A stretch of DNA of 64,000 nucleotides from positions 124,001 to 188,000 of the forward strand of contig JAFAPC010000134.1 of NCBI GenBank assembly GCA_019247305.1, given 5' to 3'. This document shows, one piece after another, positions 16,317-26,378 of this stretch (the stretch's first letter is position 1; each line of letters opens with the position of its first letter). The position numbers and the translations under genes are program-made. The DNA comes from Pseudonocardiales bacterium. GTDB lineage: Bacteria > Actinomycetota > Actinomycetes > Mycobacteriales > Pseudonocardiaceae. The notes beneath the pieces are model-generated. The model had not been told where the DNA came from. It searched no databases and was given only the letters and a program-made list of their open reading frames with translations.

Positions 16317-16775
16317 GTGGCCGGCGACCGGGTGTTTAAGGCGCTCGCTGACCTGACCCGACGGCACGTGCTGGATCTGCTGTTCGAGCGTGACGGCCGC
16401 ACTCTGAGCGAATTTGAGTCTGAAGTGCCTATGACCCGCTTTGGGGTGATGAAGCACCTGCGGGTACTCGAAGAGGCGGTACTCGTGGTCAGCCGCCGGT
16501 CGGGCCGAGAAAAGCTGCACTTCCTCAACCCGGTCCCGATCCGGCAGATCCATGACCGATGGATCGACAAATTCACTCCAGCGTCAGGTCTCGGCGCTCG
16601 CCGACCTGAAAACCCAGTTGGAGAACCACCATGGCCACGGCGCAGCGGACAACCACGCAGGTCTATCAAATCTTCATCAAGGCCACGCCGCAGGCAATCT
16701 GGGACGCGATCACTAAGCCGGAGTTCACCGCCCGTTACTTCTTCGGCGCGCAGGTCGAGACCACCGCTGAGGTGA
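16317..16775 (+). CDS. ArsR-family transcriptional regulator with frameshifted C-terminus
   Basis: Residues 1-85 form an ArsR winged-helix repressor domain: VFKALADLTRRHVLDLLFERDGRTL, MTRFGVMKHLRVLEEAVLVV, and REKLHFLNPVPIRQIHDRWIDKF. After DKFT (base ~16577) the expected family tail (RQVSALADLKTQLE) is found in the +1 frame, so one extra base around 16578 appears to have been inserted. The current frame runs on in unrelated Arg/Ser-rich sequence to 16775, overlapping the next gene. The DNA-binding domain is intact and may still work. A start at the GTG at 16332 is also possible. A palindromic operator lies upstream. Confidence 0.75.
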   Translation: MAGDRVFKALADLTRRHVLDLLFERDGRTLSEFESEVPMTRFGVMKHLRVLEEAVLVVSRRSGREKLHFLNPVPIRQIHDRWIDKFTPASGLGARRPENPVGEPPWPRRSGQPRRSIKSSSRPRRRQSGTRSLSRSSPPVTSSARRSRPPLR

Positions 16776-17092
16776 GCTCACCGCTGCGTTACCACTCGCC
16801 GGACGGGTCCTCACTGTGGGGCGATGAGACGGTGCTGGAGTCAGATCCGCCGCGGCGGCTCGTCGTCACCTGGCGCTCCCTTTACGACCCTGCGCTCGCT
16901 GCGGAGGAACCCAGCCAGGTGAGCTGGGAAATCGAGGCGCAGGATGGCGGTTTCTGCAAGCTGACGGTCGTCCACGACCAGCTCGAGGGTGCACCCAAGA
17001 CCGCCGCCAACGTGGCTGGCGGAGGCTGGATGATGGCCCTCAGTGGTATGAAGACGCTGCTCGAGACCGGTACGCCCCTCGTCCAAACCTGA
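16631..17092 (+). CDS. SRPBCC (AHSA1-like) family protein
   Basis: This 153-residue protein belongs to the START/SRPBCC fold group related to the Aha1 C-terminal domain, which binds hydrophobic ligands. Markers are YQIFIKATPQAIWDAITKPEF at the N-terminus, the YFFGAQVET strand, and the late GGGWMMALSGMKTLLETG helix. Such genes are commonly paired with an ArsR-family repressor, exactly as here. The ArsR frame overlaps its 5' end. The ligand and physiological role are unknown; it is probably controlled by the upstream repressor. Confidence 0.9.
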   Translation: MATAQRTTTQVYQIFIKATPQAIWDAITKPEFTARYFFGAQVETTAEVSSPLRYHSPDGSSLWGDETVLESDPPRRLVVTWRSLYDPALAAEEPSQVSWEIEAQDGGFCKLTVVHDQLEGAPKTAANVAGGGWMMALSGMKTLLETGTPLVQT

Positions 17093-17261
17093 TCCACCTC
17101 CGGCCCCCCGCCGCTGAGGCGGCCCACGGTCGCCGTTCACGAAGCGCCATGCGCCGCCGGACGCTCCGTACTCGGCGGCGGGGGCTAGCCTGGGAGCAGC
17201 GTCAGCGAAACTGAGCAGACCGGCGAACAACGGACAGAACGGATAGAGGCGACTTCTAGCA

Positions 17262-20200
17262 GTGTCCCGCAGTGACCACCCCGTGCAGTTCGGCCCCAAC
17301 GAGTGGCTCGTCGAGGAGATGTACGAACAGTTCCTGACCCACCCCTCGACGGTGGACCCCTCGTGGCATGACTTCTTCGCCGACTACCGGCCTACACCGC
17401 ACAGCGACAACGGTCGGACGCCGCACACCAGCTCGCAGACACCCCCGACGCAGTCCTCGGCGAACCGAGCCCGGGGACATCCTGTCGTGCCCGCACCGGC
17501 GCCGCGCGACGTAGCGCAGGACACCACCACCCCACTCCGCGGCGCGGCGGCCCGCGTGGTGGCGAACATGGAAACCTCGCTGGAGCTGCCGACGGCCACC
17601 AGCGTGCGGGCGATACCGGCGAAGCTGCTTGTCGACAACCGCATTGTGATCAACAACCACCTCCGGCGGACCCGCGGCGGCAAAGTCAGCTTCACTCACC
17701 TCATCGGGTACGCGGTGGTGCGCGCGTTAGCCAAGTACCCGCAGCTGAACCGGCACTACACCACCAATGAGCAGGGCAAGCCTGCTGTCGTGACGCCCGA
17801 GCATGTCAACCTGGGTCTGGCGATCGACCTCAAGACCGATAAGGGCCGCAGCCTCCTCGTCGCCTCAATCAAGGGCTGCGAGTTGATGACCTTCGCCCAG
17901 TTCTGGCAGGCCTATGAGGACATCATCCGGAAGGCCCGCGAGGGCAACCTCACCACCGAGGACCTCGCGGCCAGCACGATCTCACTGACCAACCCAGGCA
18001 CCATCGGCACCAACCACTCAGTACCCCGGCTGATGCACGGGCAGGGCGCCATCATTGGCGTCGGCGCGATGGAATACCCGGCGGCCTTTCAGGGCGCCAG
18101 CGACCGGGCACTCGCCGAGATGGCCATCAGCAAGATCATCACGCTGACGTCTACCTATGACCACCGCATCATCCAGGGCGCCGAATCCGGCGAGTTCCTG
18201 CGCCGGATACACGAACTGGTGCTCGGCGAGGACGGCTTCTACGACGACCTGTTCGCCTCGCTGCGCATCCCCTACGAGCCGGTACGCTGGGTCCAGGACA
18301 TCCCCGAGGGCGAGGTCGACAAGACCGCCCGGGTACTGGAACTTATCGACGCCTTCCGCACTCGTGGCCACCTGATGGCCGATACCGACCCACTGAACTA
18401 CCGGCAGCGCAAACACCCTGACCTCGACGTGCTGAGCCACGGCCTCACCCTGTGGGACCTGGAGCGGGAATTCGCCGTCGGGGGGTTCGCCGGGCAGTCA
18501 CACCTGCGGCTGCGCGACGTCCTGGGTGTGCTGCGCGACGCCTATTGCCGCAACGTCGGCGTGGAGTACATGCACATTTCCGCGCCTGACGAGCGGCGAT
18601 GGCTGCAGGAGCGAGTGGAGCGGGTGCACGACAAACCCACGTGCGCCGAACAGAAGTACATCCTGTCCAAGCTCAACGCCGCAGAGTCATTCGAGACCTT
18701 CCTACAGACCAAGTACGTCGGCCAGAAGCGCTTCTCCCTGGAGGGCGCCGAGACCGTGATTCCGTTGCTGGACGCCGTGCTGGACAAGGCTGCTGAATAC
18801 GAGCTGGACGAGGTGGTCTTCGCCATGCCACACCGTGGCCGGCTCAACGTGCTGGCCAACGTGGTGGGTAAGCCGTACTCACAGATTTTCCGCGAATTCG
18901 AGGGCAATCTCGACCCTGGGCAGGCACACGGCTCCGGTGACGTCAAGTACCACCTGGGGGCCGAGGGCAAGTATTACCGGATGTTCGGCGACGGCGAGAC
19001 GAAGGTGTCACTGATCTCGAACCCGTCACATCTGGAGGCCGTAGACCCGGTGTTGGAGGGCATTGTACGGGCCAAGCAGGACCTGCTAGACAAGGGCCCG
19101 GACGGTTTCACCGTGCTGCCGGTGGCACTGCACGGGGATGCCGCCTTCGCCGGGCAGGGCGTGGTGGCCGAGACGCTCAACCTGTCGCAACTGCGCGGAT
19201 ACCGCACCGGTGGCACCGTGCACGTGATCGTGAACAATCAGGTCGGATTCACCACGGCACCGCAGTCTGCACGGTCCAGCGAATACTGCACCGACGTGGC
19301 AAAAATGATCGGCGCACCAGTATTCCACGTCAACGGCGATGACCCGGAGTCCTGCGTCTGGGTCGCCAAATTAGCGGTGGACTACCGGCAGGCATTCCGC
19401 AAGGACGTCGTGATCGACATGATTTGCTACCGCCGCCGCGGCCACAACGAGGGCGACGACCCATCCATAACACAGCCGAGAATGTACGACATCATTGACA
19501 GCAAGCGGTCAGTCCGCAAAAGCTACACGGAGGCCCTCATCGGTCGCGGAGACATTTCCGGGGCAGAGGCTGATCGCGCGCTGAAAGACTATGCACAACA
19601 GCTTGAACACGTCTTCAACGAGGTCCGGGAATTGGAGAAGCGCGCTGCGGCGCCGAGCGAATCGGTGGAAGCTGAGCAGATCGTGCCCACTGGACTGGAC
19701 ACTGGAGTAGATCGTGACATCATCGAACGGATTGGCGACGCACATGTCAACCTGCCTGAGGGTTTCACGCCACACCCCCGAGTGAGACCCGTCCTGGAAA
19801 AACGAGCGAAAATGGCTCGCGAGGGTGGCATCGACTGGGCCTTTGCCGAGCTGCTGGCGTTCGGCTCAGTATGCCTGGACGGCCGTATGGTGCGGCTGTC
19901 CGGCCAGGACAGCCGGCGCGGCACCTTCGTGCAACGACACTCCGTGCTGATCGACCGGAACACAGGGACCGAATACGCGCCACTGATGAATCTTTCGCCG
20001 AACCAAGCGAAGTTCATAGCCCACGACTCCGCGTTGTCGGAGTTCGCGGCATTAGGCTTCGAATACGGCTATTCCGTCGCGAACCCGGACGCTTTAGTGC
20101 TCTGGGAGGCGCAGTTCGGTGACTTCGCCAATGGCGCACAGCCGATGATCGATGAGTTCATTTCTTCCGGCGAAGCCAAGTGGGGACAGCGTTCTGATGT

Positions 20201-20861
20201 CGTGTTGCTGCTGCCGCACGGCCACGAGGGGCAAGGTCCCGACCATACGTCTGGGCGCATCGAGCGGTTCCTGCAGCTGTGCGCTGAGGGCTCCATGACC
20301 GTGGCGCAGCCGTCCACTCCGGCGAACTACTTCCACCTGCTACGCCGGCATGCCGTGGACGGGGTGCACCGGCCGCTGGTGGTCTTCACCCCGAAGTCGA
20401 TGCTGCGTCTCAACGCGGCGGTGAGTCCGGTGGAGGATTTCACCTCAGGGCGATTTGCCTCGGTGCTCGATGACCCGATGATTACCGACCCCGCGGCGGT
20501 GCGCCGGGTGCTGCTGTGCAGCGGCAAGGTCAGCTACGAGCTGAATGCGGCGCGTCAGCAGCGTGACGTCAACAGCACGGCGATCGTCCGCGTTGAGCAG
20601 CTCTATCCGGTGCCCCAACGGCGGCTGACCGCAGCACTGGACCGCTACCCGAACGCCACCGACATCTGCTGGGTGCAAGAAGAACCCTCCAACCAGGGTG
20701 CCTGGCCGTTCTACGGGCTGACTCTGCCCGAGCTGATGCCGCAGCGGCTGGGCGCGCTGCGGCGGATCTCCCGACGTGCTATGGCGGCCCCTTCCGCGGG
20801 ATCGGCCAAAGTGCACGACGTCGAGCAGCGGGAGCTCATCGCCGCGGCCCTCGACGTCTGA
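17262..20861 (+). CDS. kgd: Multifunctional 2-oxoglutarate decarboxylase/dehydrogenase E1 with acyltransferase domain
   Basis: This is the actinobacterial fused enzyme (Kgd/OdhA/SucA type) of the TCA cycle. Residues ~1-40 carry the short E1o N-terminal segment ([14 protein letters not shown]). A Pro/Thr-rich linker follows. An E2-like succinyltransferase domain (~90-330) ends in [17 protein letters not shown], with the catalytic His near residue 300. The thiamine-diphosphate E1 domain fills ~340-1199 with [41 protein letters not shown] and the C-terminal [11 protein letters not shown]. The 1199-residue length is slightly shorter than the usual ~1220-1260, mainly in the linker. The GTG at 17262 is the most upstream plausible start. 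Confidence 0.97.
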   Translation: MSRSDHPVQFGPNEWLVEEMYEQFLTHPSTVDPSWHDFFADYRPTPHSDNGRTPHTSSQTPPTQSSANRARGHPVVPAPAPRDVAQDTTTPLRGAAARVVANMETSLELPTATSVRAIPAKLLVDNRIVINNHLRRTRGGKVSFTHLIGYAVVRALAKYPQLNRHYTTNEQGKPAVVTPEHVNLGLAIDLKTDKGRSLLVASIKGCELMTFAQFWQAYEDIIRKAREGNLTTEDLAASTISLTNPGTIGTNHSVPRLMHGQGAIIGVGAMEYPAAFQGASDRALAEMAISKIITLTSTYDHRIIQGAESGEFLRRIHELVLGEDGFYDDLFASLRIPYEPVRWVQDIPEGEVDKTARVLELIDAFRTRGHLMADTDPLNYRQRKHPDLDVLSHGLTLWDLEREFAVGGFAGQSHLRLRDVLGVLRDAYCRNVGVEYMHISAPDERRWLQERVERVHDKPTCAEQKYILSKLNAAESFETFLQTKYVGQKRFSLEGAETVIPLLDAVLDKAAEYELDEVVFAMPHRGRLNVLANVVGKPYSQIFREFEGNLDPGQAHGSGDVKYHLGAEGKYYRMFGDGETKVSLISNPSHLEAVDPVLEGIVRAKQDLLDKGPDGFTVLPVALHGDAAFAGQGVVAETLNLSQLRGYRTGGTVHVIVNNQVGFTTAPQSARSSEYCTDVAKMIGAPVFHVNGDDPESCVWVAKLAVDYRQAFRKDVVIDMICYRRRGHNEGDDPSITQPRMYDIIDSKRSVRKSYTEALIGRGDISGAEADRALKDYAQQLEHVFNEVRELEKRAAAPSESVEAEQIVPTGLDTGVDRDIIERIGDAHVNLPEGFTPHPRVRPVLEKRAKMAREGGIDWAFAELLAFGSVCLDGRMVRLSGQDSRRGTFVQRHSVLIDRNTGTEYAPLMNLSPNQAKFIAHDSALSEFAALGFEYGYSVANPDALVLWEAQFGDFANGAQPMIDEFISSGEAKWGQRSDVVLLLPHGHEGQGPDHTSGRIERFLQLCAEGSMTVAQPSTPANYFHLLRRHAVDGVHRPLVVFTPKSMLRLNAAVSPVEDFTSGRFASVLDDPMITDPAAVRRVLLCSGKVSYELNAARQQRDVNSTAIVRVEQLYPVPQRRLTAALDRYPNATDICWVQEEPSNQGAWPFYGLTLPELMPQRLGALRRISRRAMAAPSAGSAKVHDVEQRELIAAALDV

Positions 20862-20866
20862 TCCCC

Positions 20867-21058
20867 ATGTATTTCACCGATCGCGGCATCGAGGAGCTTG
20901 AGGACCGACGCAGCGAGGAACGACTCAGCGTCGAGTGGCTGGCCGCTCGGATGCGCACATTCGTCGATCAGCATCCGGAGTTCGAGGACGCCGTTGAGCG
21001 GTTGGCCACGTTTCTGGCTCGCGACGACGCCGACGAGCCGGACAACCCCTCAGGCTGA
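20867..21058 (+). CDS. Small conserved DUF6104-type protein downstream of kgd
   Basis: The 63-residue acidic protein begins MYFTDRGIEELEDRR and continues with EWLAARMRTFVDQHPEFEDAVERLATFLAR. This matches a small family that I recall as DUF6104 and that often follows kgd in actinobacteria. It starts six bases after the kgd stop, so it is surely co-transcribed. No function is established. The mostly helical, highly charged composition suggests a small soluble partner protein. Confidence 0.85.
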   Translation: MYFTDRGIEELEDRRSEERLSVEWLAARMRTFVDQHPEFEDAVERLATFLARDDADEPDNPSG

Positions 21059-21113
21059 GAAGGGCTGCTCAGCGCCCACGAGCAGGACACGGGCAGGACA
21101 CGGGCAGGAGTCG

Positions 21114-22106
21114 TTACCATGCGTAGGCTTCCGGGGCGGGTTGGGCGCCGCCGGGCGCTGGCAGCGGGAACTGCTCGCCCAGCCGGGCCAGCACCTCAGC
21201 GTCGAGAGTGATCGCGATAGCCCGCAGTGAGCTGTCCAGTTGCGCGATCGTGCGTGGGCCGATGATCGGCGCGGTCACCCCGTGCTGGTGCAGCAGCCAG
21301 GCCAGCCCGACGTTGGCAGGATCCTCGCCGAGGTCAGCGCACAGCTTCTCGTAGGCCTCAATGCGGTCCCGGTTCGCCTCTAACGTGGCGGCCGAGCTTC
21401 CCGTGACGCTTCGCGACCCGCCGCCCTCGCGTTGTTTGCGCAGTACCCCGCTGAGCAGGCCACCGTGCAGCGGGGAGTACGGGATCAGTCCGATGCCGTA
21501 GTGCCGCGCGGCGGGCAGCACCTCCAGCTCGACCCATCGGGTGAGCAGGTTGTAGATGGACTGCTCACTCACCAGCCCGGTGATGTGCCACCGGCGGGCG
21601 GCCTCGTGCGCCGCGACCAGGTGCCATCCGGCGAAGTTCGACGAGCCAACATAGATAATCTTTCCTTGCTGTCGGAGCACCGACATGGCCTCCCAGATCT
21701 CCTCCCAGGGGGTAGCCCGGTCCACGTGGTGCATCTGGTAAAGGTCGATGTAGTCGGTCTGCAGCCGGCGCAGCGACCCTTCGCAGGCCCGCTGGATGTT
21801 CAGCGCGGAGAGTTTGGTCTCGTTGGGCCAGTCCCCCATGACGCCGTAGACCTTGGTCGCCAGCACGGTGCGCTCCCGACGTCCCCCGCCCGAGGCGAAC
21901 CAGCGGCCGATGATCTGCTCGGTGATCCCTTCGCCTCTGCGCCAGCCGTAAACGTTGGCGGTATCGAAGAAGTTGATGCCATGCTCGTGGGCCCGATCCA
22001 TGATCGCGTGACTGTCGGCCTCTGAGGTTTCTGGGCCGAAGTTCATCGTCCCCAGGCACAGTCGGGACACCGAAAGGCCGCTACGGCCCAGCTGCGTGTA
22101 GTCCAT
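21114..22106 (-). CDS. Aldo/keto reductase
   Basis: The 330 residues form an NADP-dependent aldo/keto reductase of the YajO/potassium-channel-beta-like group. Conserved features are the N-terminal LGRSGLSVSRLCLGTMNFG, the catalytic Asp/Tyr in FFDTANVYG, the Lys in VLATKVYG, the His pair in YQMHHVD, and the NADP-binding tail APIIGPRTIAQLDSSL. It faces kgd convergently with 55 bp between stops. The substrate is not predictable. The GC-rich linker GGGSRSVTGSSAATLEANR lies at the usual variable loop. Confidence 0.94.
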   Translation of the reverse strand: MDYTQLGRSGLSVSRLCLGTMNFGPETSEADSHAIMDRAHEHGINFFDTANVYGWRRGEGITEQIIGRWFASGGGRRERTVLATKVYGVMGDWPNETKLSALNIQRACEGSLRRLQTDYIDLYQMHHVDRATPWEEIWEAMSVLRQQGKIIYVGSSNFAGWHLVAAHEAARRWHITGLVSEQSIYNLLTRWVELEVLPAARHYGIGLIPYSPLHGGLLSGVLRKQREGGGSRSVTGSSAATLEANRDRIEAYEKLCADLGEDPANVGLAWLLHQHGVTAPIIGPRTIAQLDSSLRAIAITLDAEVLARLGEQFPLPAPGGAQPAPEAYAW

Positions 22107-22212
22107 ATCCCCAGCTTCGCACTGCGCAAGGCGTCAGAACAGCCAGGAATCAGACCAATCGCCCTCGACCTGATCCGAGACGGGTAGCAGTGAGGTCAGC
22201 AAAGCAGCGGGG

Positions 22213-25068
22213 TCAGCACGGCAGTGGACCGCACTTGAGCAGGGCCCGGAACTCGGGTCCCGGGAGCGCTCGGGAGAACAACCAGCCCTGGTAGGCGTCC
22301 ACCCCAAGGTCGCGCAGCACCTGGAACTGGGCGGAGTTCTCGACACCCTCAGCGACGCAGACACGATCCATCGCGCGAGCCATGTCGACCACCGCGCGAG
22401 CCACAGCGAAATCTGACGGGTCGACGCCCACCCCACAGACGAATCGGCGGTCCAGCTTGACGATCTGCGCGGGCAGTTCCTTGAGCCGGGCCAGTGATGA
22501 ATAACCGGTGCCAAAATCGTCCACCGCGAAGCGCACACCACGCTCGACCAGCTCGTCCATCGCCTGCCGGGTCGCGCTGGGTAGGCCGATCAGCGTGGTC
22601 TCCACGAGTTCCAGCACCAGACGGCCCCAGGGCAACCCGCTGGCGGCCACCGCGGTAGCGACAGTGGCCACGAAATCACCATCACCAGGGTCCGCGAGGT
22701 TAACCGCCACGGCGACGGGACGCCCATCCCACGCGACCCACTCGCACGCCTCACGCAGCGCGGTGCGCAGCACCCACCGGTCCAGATCGCGCATCAGGCC
22801 GCCCTGCTCCGCCACCGGCAGGAACACATCGGGGCTGAGCATTCCGCGCTCCGGGTGCGGCCAACGGATCAGCGCCTCCGCAGACAGGATCGCTCCGTCA
22901 GGATTAACCACCGGCTGGTAATGCAACTGCAGTTCATCGCCGAGGAGCGCCTCACGAAGCTGGCACTCTAACTCGACTTGCCGATCGGCTGAGGCGATCA
23001 GCGCCGCGTTGGCCATCGCGAAATGCCCGGTGCCGGACCGCTTCGCCTCGAACAAGGCCGCGTCGGCGAAGCGCAGCAGGTCCTGCGCACCGCCGGTGGA
23101 GGCGTCCGGCACCGCCACTCCGATGGCCGCTGACACCCGGATCAGCTGACCGCGCAGCGGAATCGCGGTGCGCAGCAGCCCGGAGACCGTGGCGACGAGC
23201 GAGCCAATACCGCCCTGAGCAGCGATGTCGGCACAAATCACCACAAAGACATCGCCAGAAAGGCGACCGGCGATGCAACCCTCGGGCAACCCGTCCTGCA
23301 GCCACCGCGCCAGTGCAACCAGCAGCTCATCGCCGGCATCATGACCGAGCGCATCGTTGACTCGCTTAAAGTTGTCGATATCGCAGAACAACACCGCGAT
23401 ATCGGCCGCCTCCGACATGAGCAGCTCGGTCAGGGTGTCGTTGATCGCAGCCCGGTTGGGTAGGCCCGTGAGCTCGTCGTGTGTTGCCCGGTACGTGAGC
23501 GCCTCAGCCGTTCGACGCCGCTCCGTGATGTCGGTGAAAATCACCAGCAGGAAGCGCTGACCGTCGTCCTGCACCGACGCTGAGACGTGCAGCTCACAGT
23601 ACACCGGGGCACCGTCGGACCGCCGCAGTATCCGTTGCGGCACTGTGTAGCTCTCGGATCCGAAGGCGCGGTGGGTCTGCGGGGCGCACAGCCGCTCGGC
23701 GCGCTCATCCGGGTGGGTGAGCGCCTGGGAACTCATTCCCCGAAGCGTCTCCAGGTCATAGCCCAGCAGCTTGCAGAGCGCTTCGTTGGCGTCCACGAGC
23801 CGGTCATTGTCGTCGAAGATCCCCACACCCACCGGGGTGATCGCCACCAGGTCAGCGAAACGCTGCCCGGAACGCATCATCCGGGCCTCGGCGGCCCGCT
23901 GCTCGGTGACGTCCTGCACGGTACCGACTAAGCGAAGACGCCCGCAGGAGTCGGCGATGGCCGCGCCATGGCAGCGGAAGGTGCGCACCGACCCGTCGCC
24001 TCGGCGCACCCGGTGCTCACAATCCACCGGCACCTGCTCAACGACCAGTTGACGCCACAACTCGTCCACCCATTCCCGGTCATCGGGATGCACCAGGGAC
24101 AGGAAAGTCTGGTATGAGGTCTGCCGAGCCGCCACTCCGTAGAGGTCTTGCATCATGTCCGACCAGACCAGCCGGTCACAGCTCGGATCCCACTCCCAGG
24201 TACCAATCCGGGCCACCCGCTGCGCCTGCGTCAGCCACCGCTGTTCCGCGCGAAGCGCCCGCTCCACCGCTCGCGCCTGGGTGACGTCCTGCACGGCACC
24301 GACCAGACGCAGGACCTCCCCGCTGGCTAAACGCTCAGCCCGCAGGCGGCACGCATAGTAGGCCTCACCGTGCTCGGGCACACCGCGGAATTCCACCTCC
24401 AGCGTGCTCACGTCGCGGTCAGCGACCATGTCGTGCACCCGCCGAAACAGATCGGGTAGATCCTCCGGGTGGACGTGGCGGAATGGGTCGGACTCCTCGA
24501 CGCAGCGCCCGGCGAGCAGCTCCCCCAGGGGAGGCGTATAGCTAATCTTGTTGGTGGGCCACTCCCAGACGAAGCTGCCGACCCGGGCGATCCGCTGCGC
24601 CTGGAGCAGTCGCGCGTGTTCCTGGGCAGGCTCACCGGTATCCGACAAATAGCCAGCCGAGCGCAGGTCGGAGATGTCGACCAAGAACACCATGAGCAGA
24701 TCCGTGCCCGGCACGATCCAGCGCGTCACCCGCACCGGTACTGCACTCCCGTCCGGTCCGATCAGCTCGGCGTCGGTTCCGGTGTTGGGACCCACGAGCA
24801 GGCAGTGCAGCGGGAGGCCGATCAGCGAATCAGGGAGCCACCGGCCGGCGAGCTGGACCGCGGCCAGGTTGGCTTGGACGACAAAACCGTCCGCGCAGAC
24901 CAGCGCGGGCGACTCCGGTAAGGGGATGTGGGGTAACGCCTCTGTCGGCAACGACATCGACCGGCCTGACCGGAAAGCCGCAAGTGAGCGGTCAGGAGTG
25001 GCTCGCGTTACCTCACCGGGGTCCAGCGACAAGGGCACGAACTCGACCCGCTCAGCGCGTTCTGCCAC
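22213..25068 (-). CDS. PAS-GGDEF-EAL protein, probable cyclic-di-GMP phosphodiesterase
   Basis: I start this at the GTG at 25068 (951 aa) because GGAGGG precedes it at proper spacing. Several PAS-type sensory segments fill residues ~40-500. The GGDEF domain follows with TYRATHDELTGLPNR and DIDNFKRVND, but its active-site loop near residue 600 reads SGDVF instead of GGDEF, so cyclase activity is doubtful. The EAL domain keeps the key residues: EALIRW near 731, VDDFGTGYSSLARLKELP near 848, IVKLDR and VAEGVE. It is therefore most likely a phosphodiesterase with a GGDEF domain used for regulation. No membrane helix is apparent, so the sensor is cytosolic. Confidence 0.93.
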   Translation of the reverse strand: MAERAERVEFVPLSLDPGEVTRATPDRSLAAFRSGRSMSLPTEALPHIPLPESPALVCADGFVVQANLAAVQLAGRWLPDSLIGLPLHCLLVGPNTGTDAELIGPDGSAVPVRVTRWIVPGTDLLMVFLVDISDLRSAGYLSDTGEPAQEHARLLQAQRIARVGSFVWEWPTNKISYTPPLGELLAGRCVEESDPFRHVHPEDLPDLFRRVHDMVADRDVSTLEVEFRGVPEHGEAYYACRLRAERLASGEVLRLVGAVQDVTQARAVERALRAEQRWLTQAQRVARIGTWEWDPSCDRLVWSDMMQDLYGVAARQTSYQTFLSLVHPDDREWVDELWRQLVVEQVPVDCEHRVRRGDGSVRTFRCHGAAIADSCGRLRLVGTVQDVTEQRAAEARMMRSGQRFADLVAITPVGVGIFDDNDRLVDANEALCKLLGYDLETLRGMSSQALTHPDERAERLCAPQTHRAFGSESYTVPQRILRRSDGAPVYCELHVSASVQDDGQRFLLVIFTDITERRRTAEALTYRATHDELTGLPNRAAINDTLTELLMSEAADIAVLFCDIDNFKRVNDALGHDAGDELLVALARWLQDGLPEGCIAGRLSGDVFVVICADIAAQGGIGSLVATVSGLLRTAIPLRGQLIRVSAAIGVAVPDASTGGAQDLLRFADAALFEAKRSGTGHFAMANAALIASADRQVELECQLREALLGDELQLHYQPVVNPDGAILSAEALIRWPHPERGMLSPDVFLPVAEQGGLMRDLDRWVLRTALREACEWVAWDGRPVAVAVNLADPGDGDFVATVATAVAASGLPWGRLVLELVETTLIGLPSATRQAMDELVERGVRFAVDDFGTGYSSLARLKELPAQIVKLDRRFVCGVGVDPSDFAVARAVVDMARAMDRVCVAEGVENSAQFQVLRDLGVDAYQGWLFSRALPGPEFRALLKCGPLPC

Positions 25069-25298
25069 GGCACCACCCTCCCGCCGCGCCCACCGCCACC
25101 GGCGCTTCGACGTCTGGCAACGAGGTGTCACAACCCTGTCGAGTGCATCAACGCGCGAACTGAGGATTGGTTATGCGCCTTGCGCAACCGCCTGTGACAG
25201 GTGATACCCAAGTTCCGGGACGGTGGATCTAGGGTGTCACCAGATCAGGTGGCTGGGGTTGCTTTGTGCCGCCAGCCTGCTGGCTAGAGTAAGGCGCC

Positions 25299-25904
25299 GT
25301 GCGGTTCCGTGAGCTAGCGGTGCCGGGAGTGGTCGAGTTCACTCCCTCGGTCTTCCCTGACGCGCGCGGTCGGTTCGTGGCGCCGTTTCAGGAATCCGCG
25401 TTCCTCGACGCCACCGGCCATCGGCTGCACCTAGCGCAGTCCAACCACAGCATCTCCCGCCGCGGCGTGATCCGTGGGGTGCACTTCTCCGACGTTCCGC
25501 CCGGTCAAGCCAAGTACGTGTACTGCTCCCGGGGTGCCCTGCTGGACGTCGCGATCGATGTCCGGGTGGGCTCTCCCACATTCGGCCGCTGGAAGTCGGT
25601 GCTGCTGGACACCGAGACCTACCGCGCGGTGTACCTTCCCGAGGGCATCGGACATGCCTTCATCGCGCTGACCGATGACACCATCATGACCTACCTGTGT
25701 TCCACCGAATACGACCCCGCAGCAGAACACACGGTGTACCCACTGGATCCCGCCCTAGGACTGCCCTGGCCTCCCGACCTGAACCCGGTCCTATCCGACA
25801 AAGACCGCGAAGCGCCCACTCTGGCCGAAGCCACCCACAGCAACGTTCTCCCCCGGTGGGTCGCCTGCCAAACCCGCTACTCCCACCTCCGCGCTCTCTC
25901 CTAA
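25299..25904 (+). CDS. dTDP-4-dehydrorhamnose 3,5-epimerase-like protein
   Basis: The 201 residues follow the RmlC cupin family, which epimerises dTDP-4-keto-6-deoxyglucose during deoxysugar synthesis. Landmarks are the N-terminal GVVEFTPSVFPDARGRF, the conserved SISRRGVIRGVHFSD strand with its catalytic His, ALLDVAIDVRVGSPTFGRW, and PEGIGHAFIAL. The usual Tyr/Asp positions in YDPAAEHTV are present. No other rhamnose genes (rmlA/B/D) lie nearby, so it may act on a different deoxysugar. It converges on sodX across a long inverted repeat. Confidence 0.9.
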   Translation: MRFRELAVPGVVEFTPSVFPDARGRFVAPFQESAFLDATGHRLHLAQSNHSISRRGVIRGVHFSDVPPGQAKYVYCSRGALLDVAIDVRVGSPTFGRWKSVLLDTETYRAVYLPEGIGHAFIALTDDTIMTYLCSTEYDPAAEHTVYPLDPALGLPWPPDLNPVLSDKDREAPTLAEATHSNVLPRWVACQTRYSHLRALS

Positions 25905-25907
25905 GCT

Positions 25908-25971
25908 CGCATTCAGCGGGCTCAGCGGGGTTATTCGGGTGCCCATGACCCCGCTGAGGCTGCTGAATGCG
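25908..25971. terminator. Long two-part inverted repeat between rmlC-like gene and sodX
   Basis: Arms CGCATTCAGC (25908-25917) with GCTGAATGCG (25962-25971), and CTCAGCGGGGT (25921-25931) with ACCCCGCTGAG (25948-25958), pair perfectly around a 3x3 internal mismatch and a 16-base loop. It separates convergent genes and overlaps the sodX stop region. It probably acts as a bidirectional terminator, although no T-tract follows. Confidence 0.7.
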
Positions 25972-26293
25972 GGGGTAGCCAGTGGGGTTTGGGGTATAGG
26001 CGGGTGAGGGCGACGGCGGTTGGGTATGCGGTGCCCAGCTGGCGGGAGTCGGTGGACCCGGCAGGGTTATCGCCAAGGACCCACCAGCCCTCGCCGTGCC
26101 GGCCGACCGCGCGCTTGACCGATAACCTACCGGGCTGCTGCGCCCACCGGACCAGCACCACCGCCCCGGGGCGTGGCCGGGCTCGCCGGCTGACCAGCAA
26201 CACGTCGCCGTCGGAGAGCGTCGGGGACATCGACGGTCCGCGCACCACCGCGAGTCGCCATGGCCACCCACGGAGGTTGTGCTTTATGCGCAC
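25931..26293 (-). CDS. sodX: Nickel-type superoxide dismutase maturation protease (S26 family)
   Basis: SodX-type peptidases remove the N-terminal propeptide of NiSOD so that the new N-terminal His can bind nickel. The protein shows the S26 signal-peptidase catalytic Ser motif VVRGPSMSPTLSDGD, the Lys in LSVKRAVG, and the GDNPAGSTDSRQLG box. The gene lies divergently next to sodN, as expected. I chose the GTG at 26293, because the more upstream ATG (26362) would leave only 16 bp to the sodN start. Start choice is uncertain. There is no N-terminal membrane helix, matching cytosolic maturation. Confidence 0.85.
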   Translation of the reverse strand: MRIKHNLRGWPWRLAVVRGPSMSPTLSDGDVLLVSRRARPRPGAVVLVRWAQQPGRLSVKRAVGRHGEGWWVLGDNPAGSTDSRQLGTAYPTAVALTRLYPKPHWLPPHSAASAGSWAPE

Positions 26294-26378
26294 GAAGGAC
26301 CACCGCCTGCGGATGCTCGGCACGCCAGGCGCGAGTAGGGTCGCGTGACGTCGGAGCACCACATGTCAGGGAGGAACG

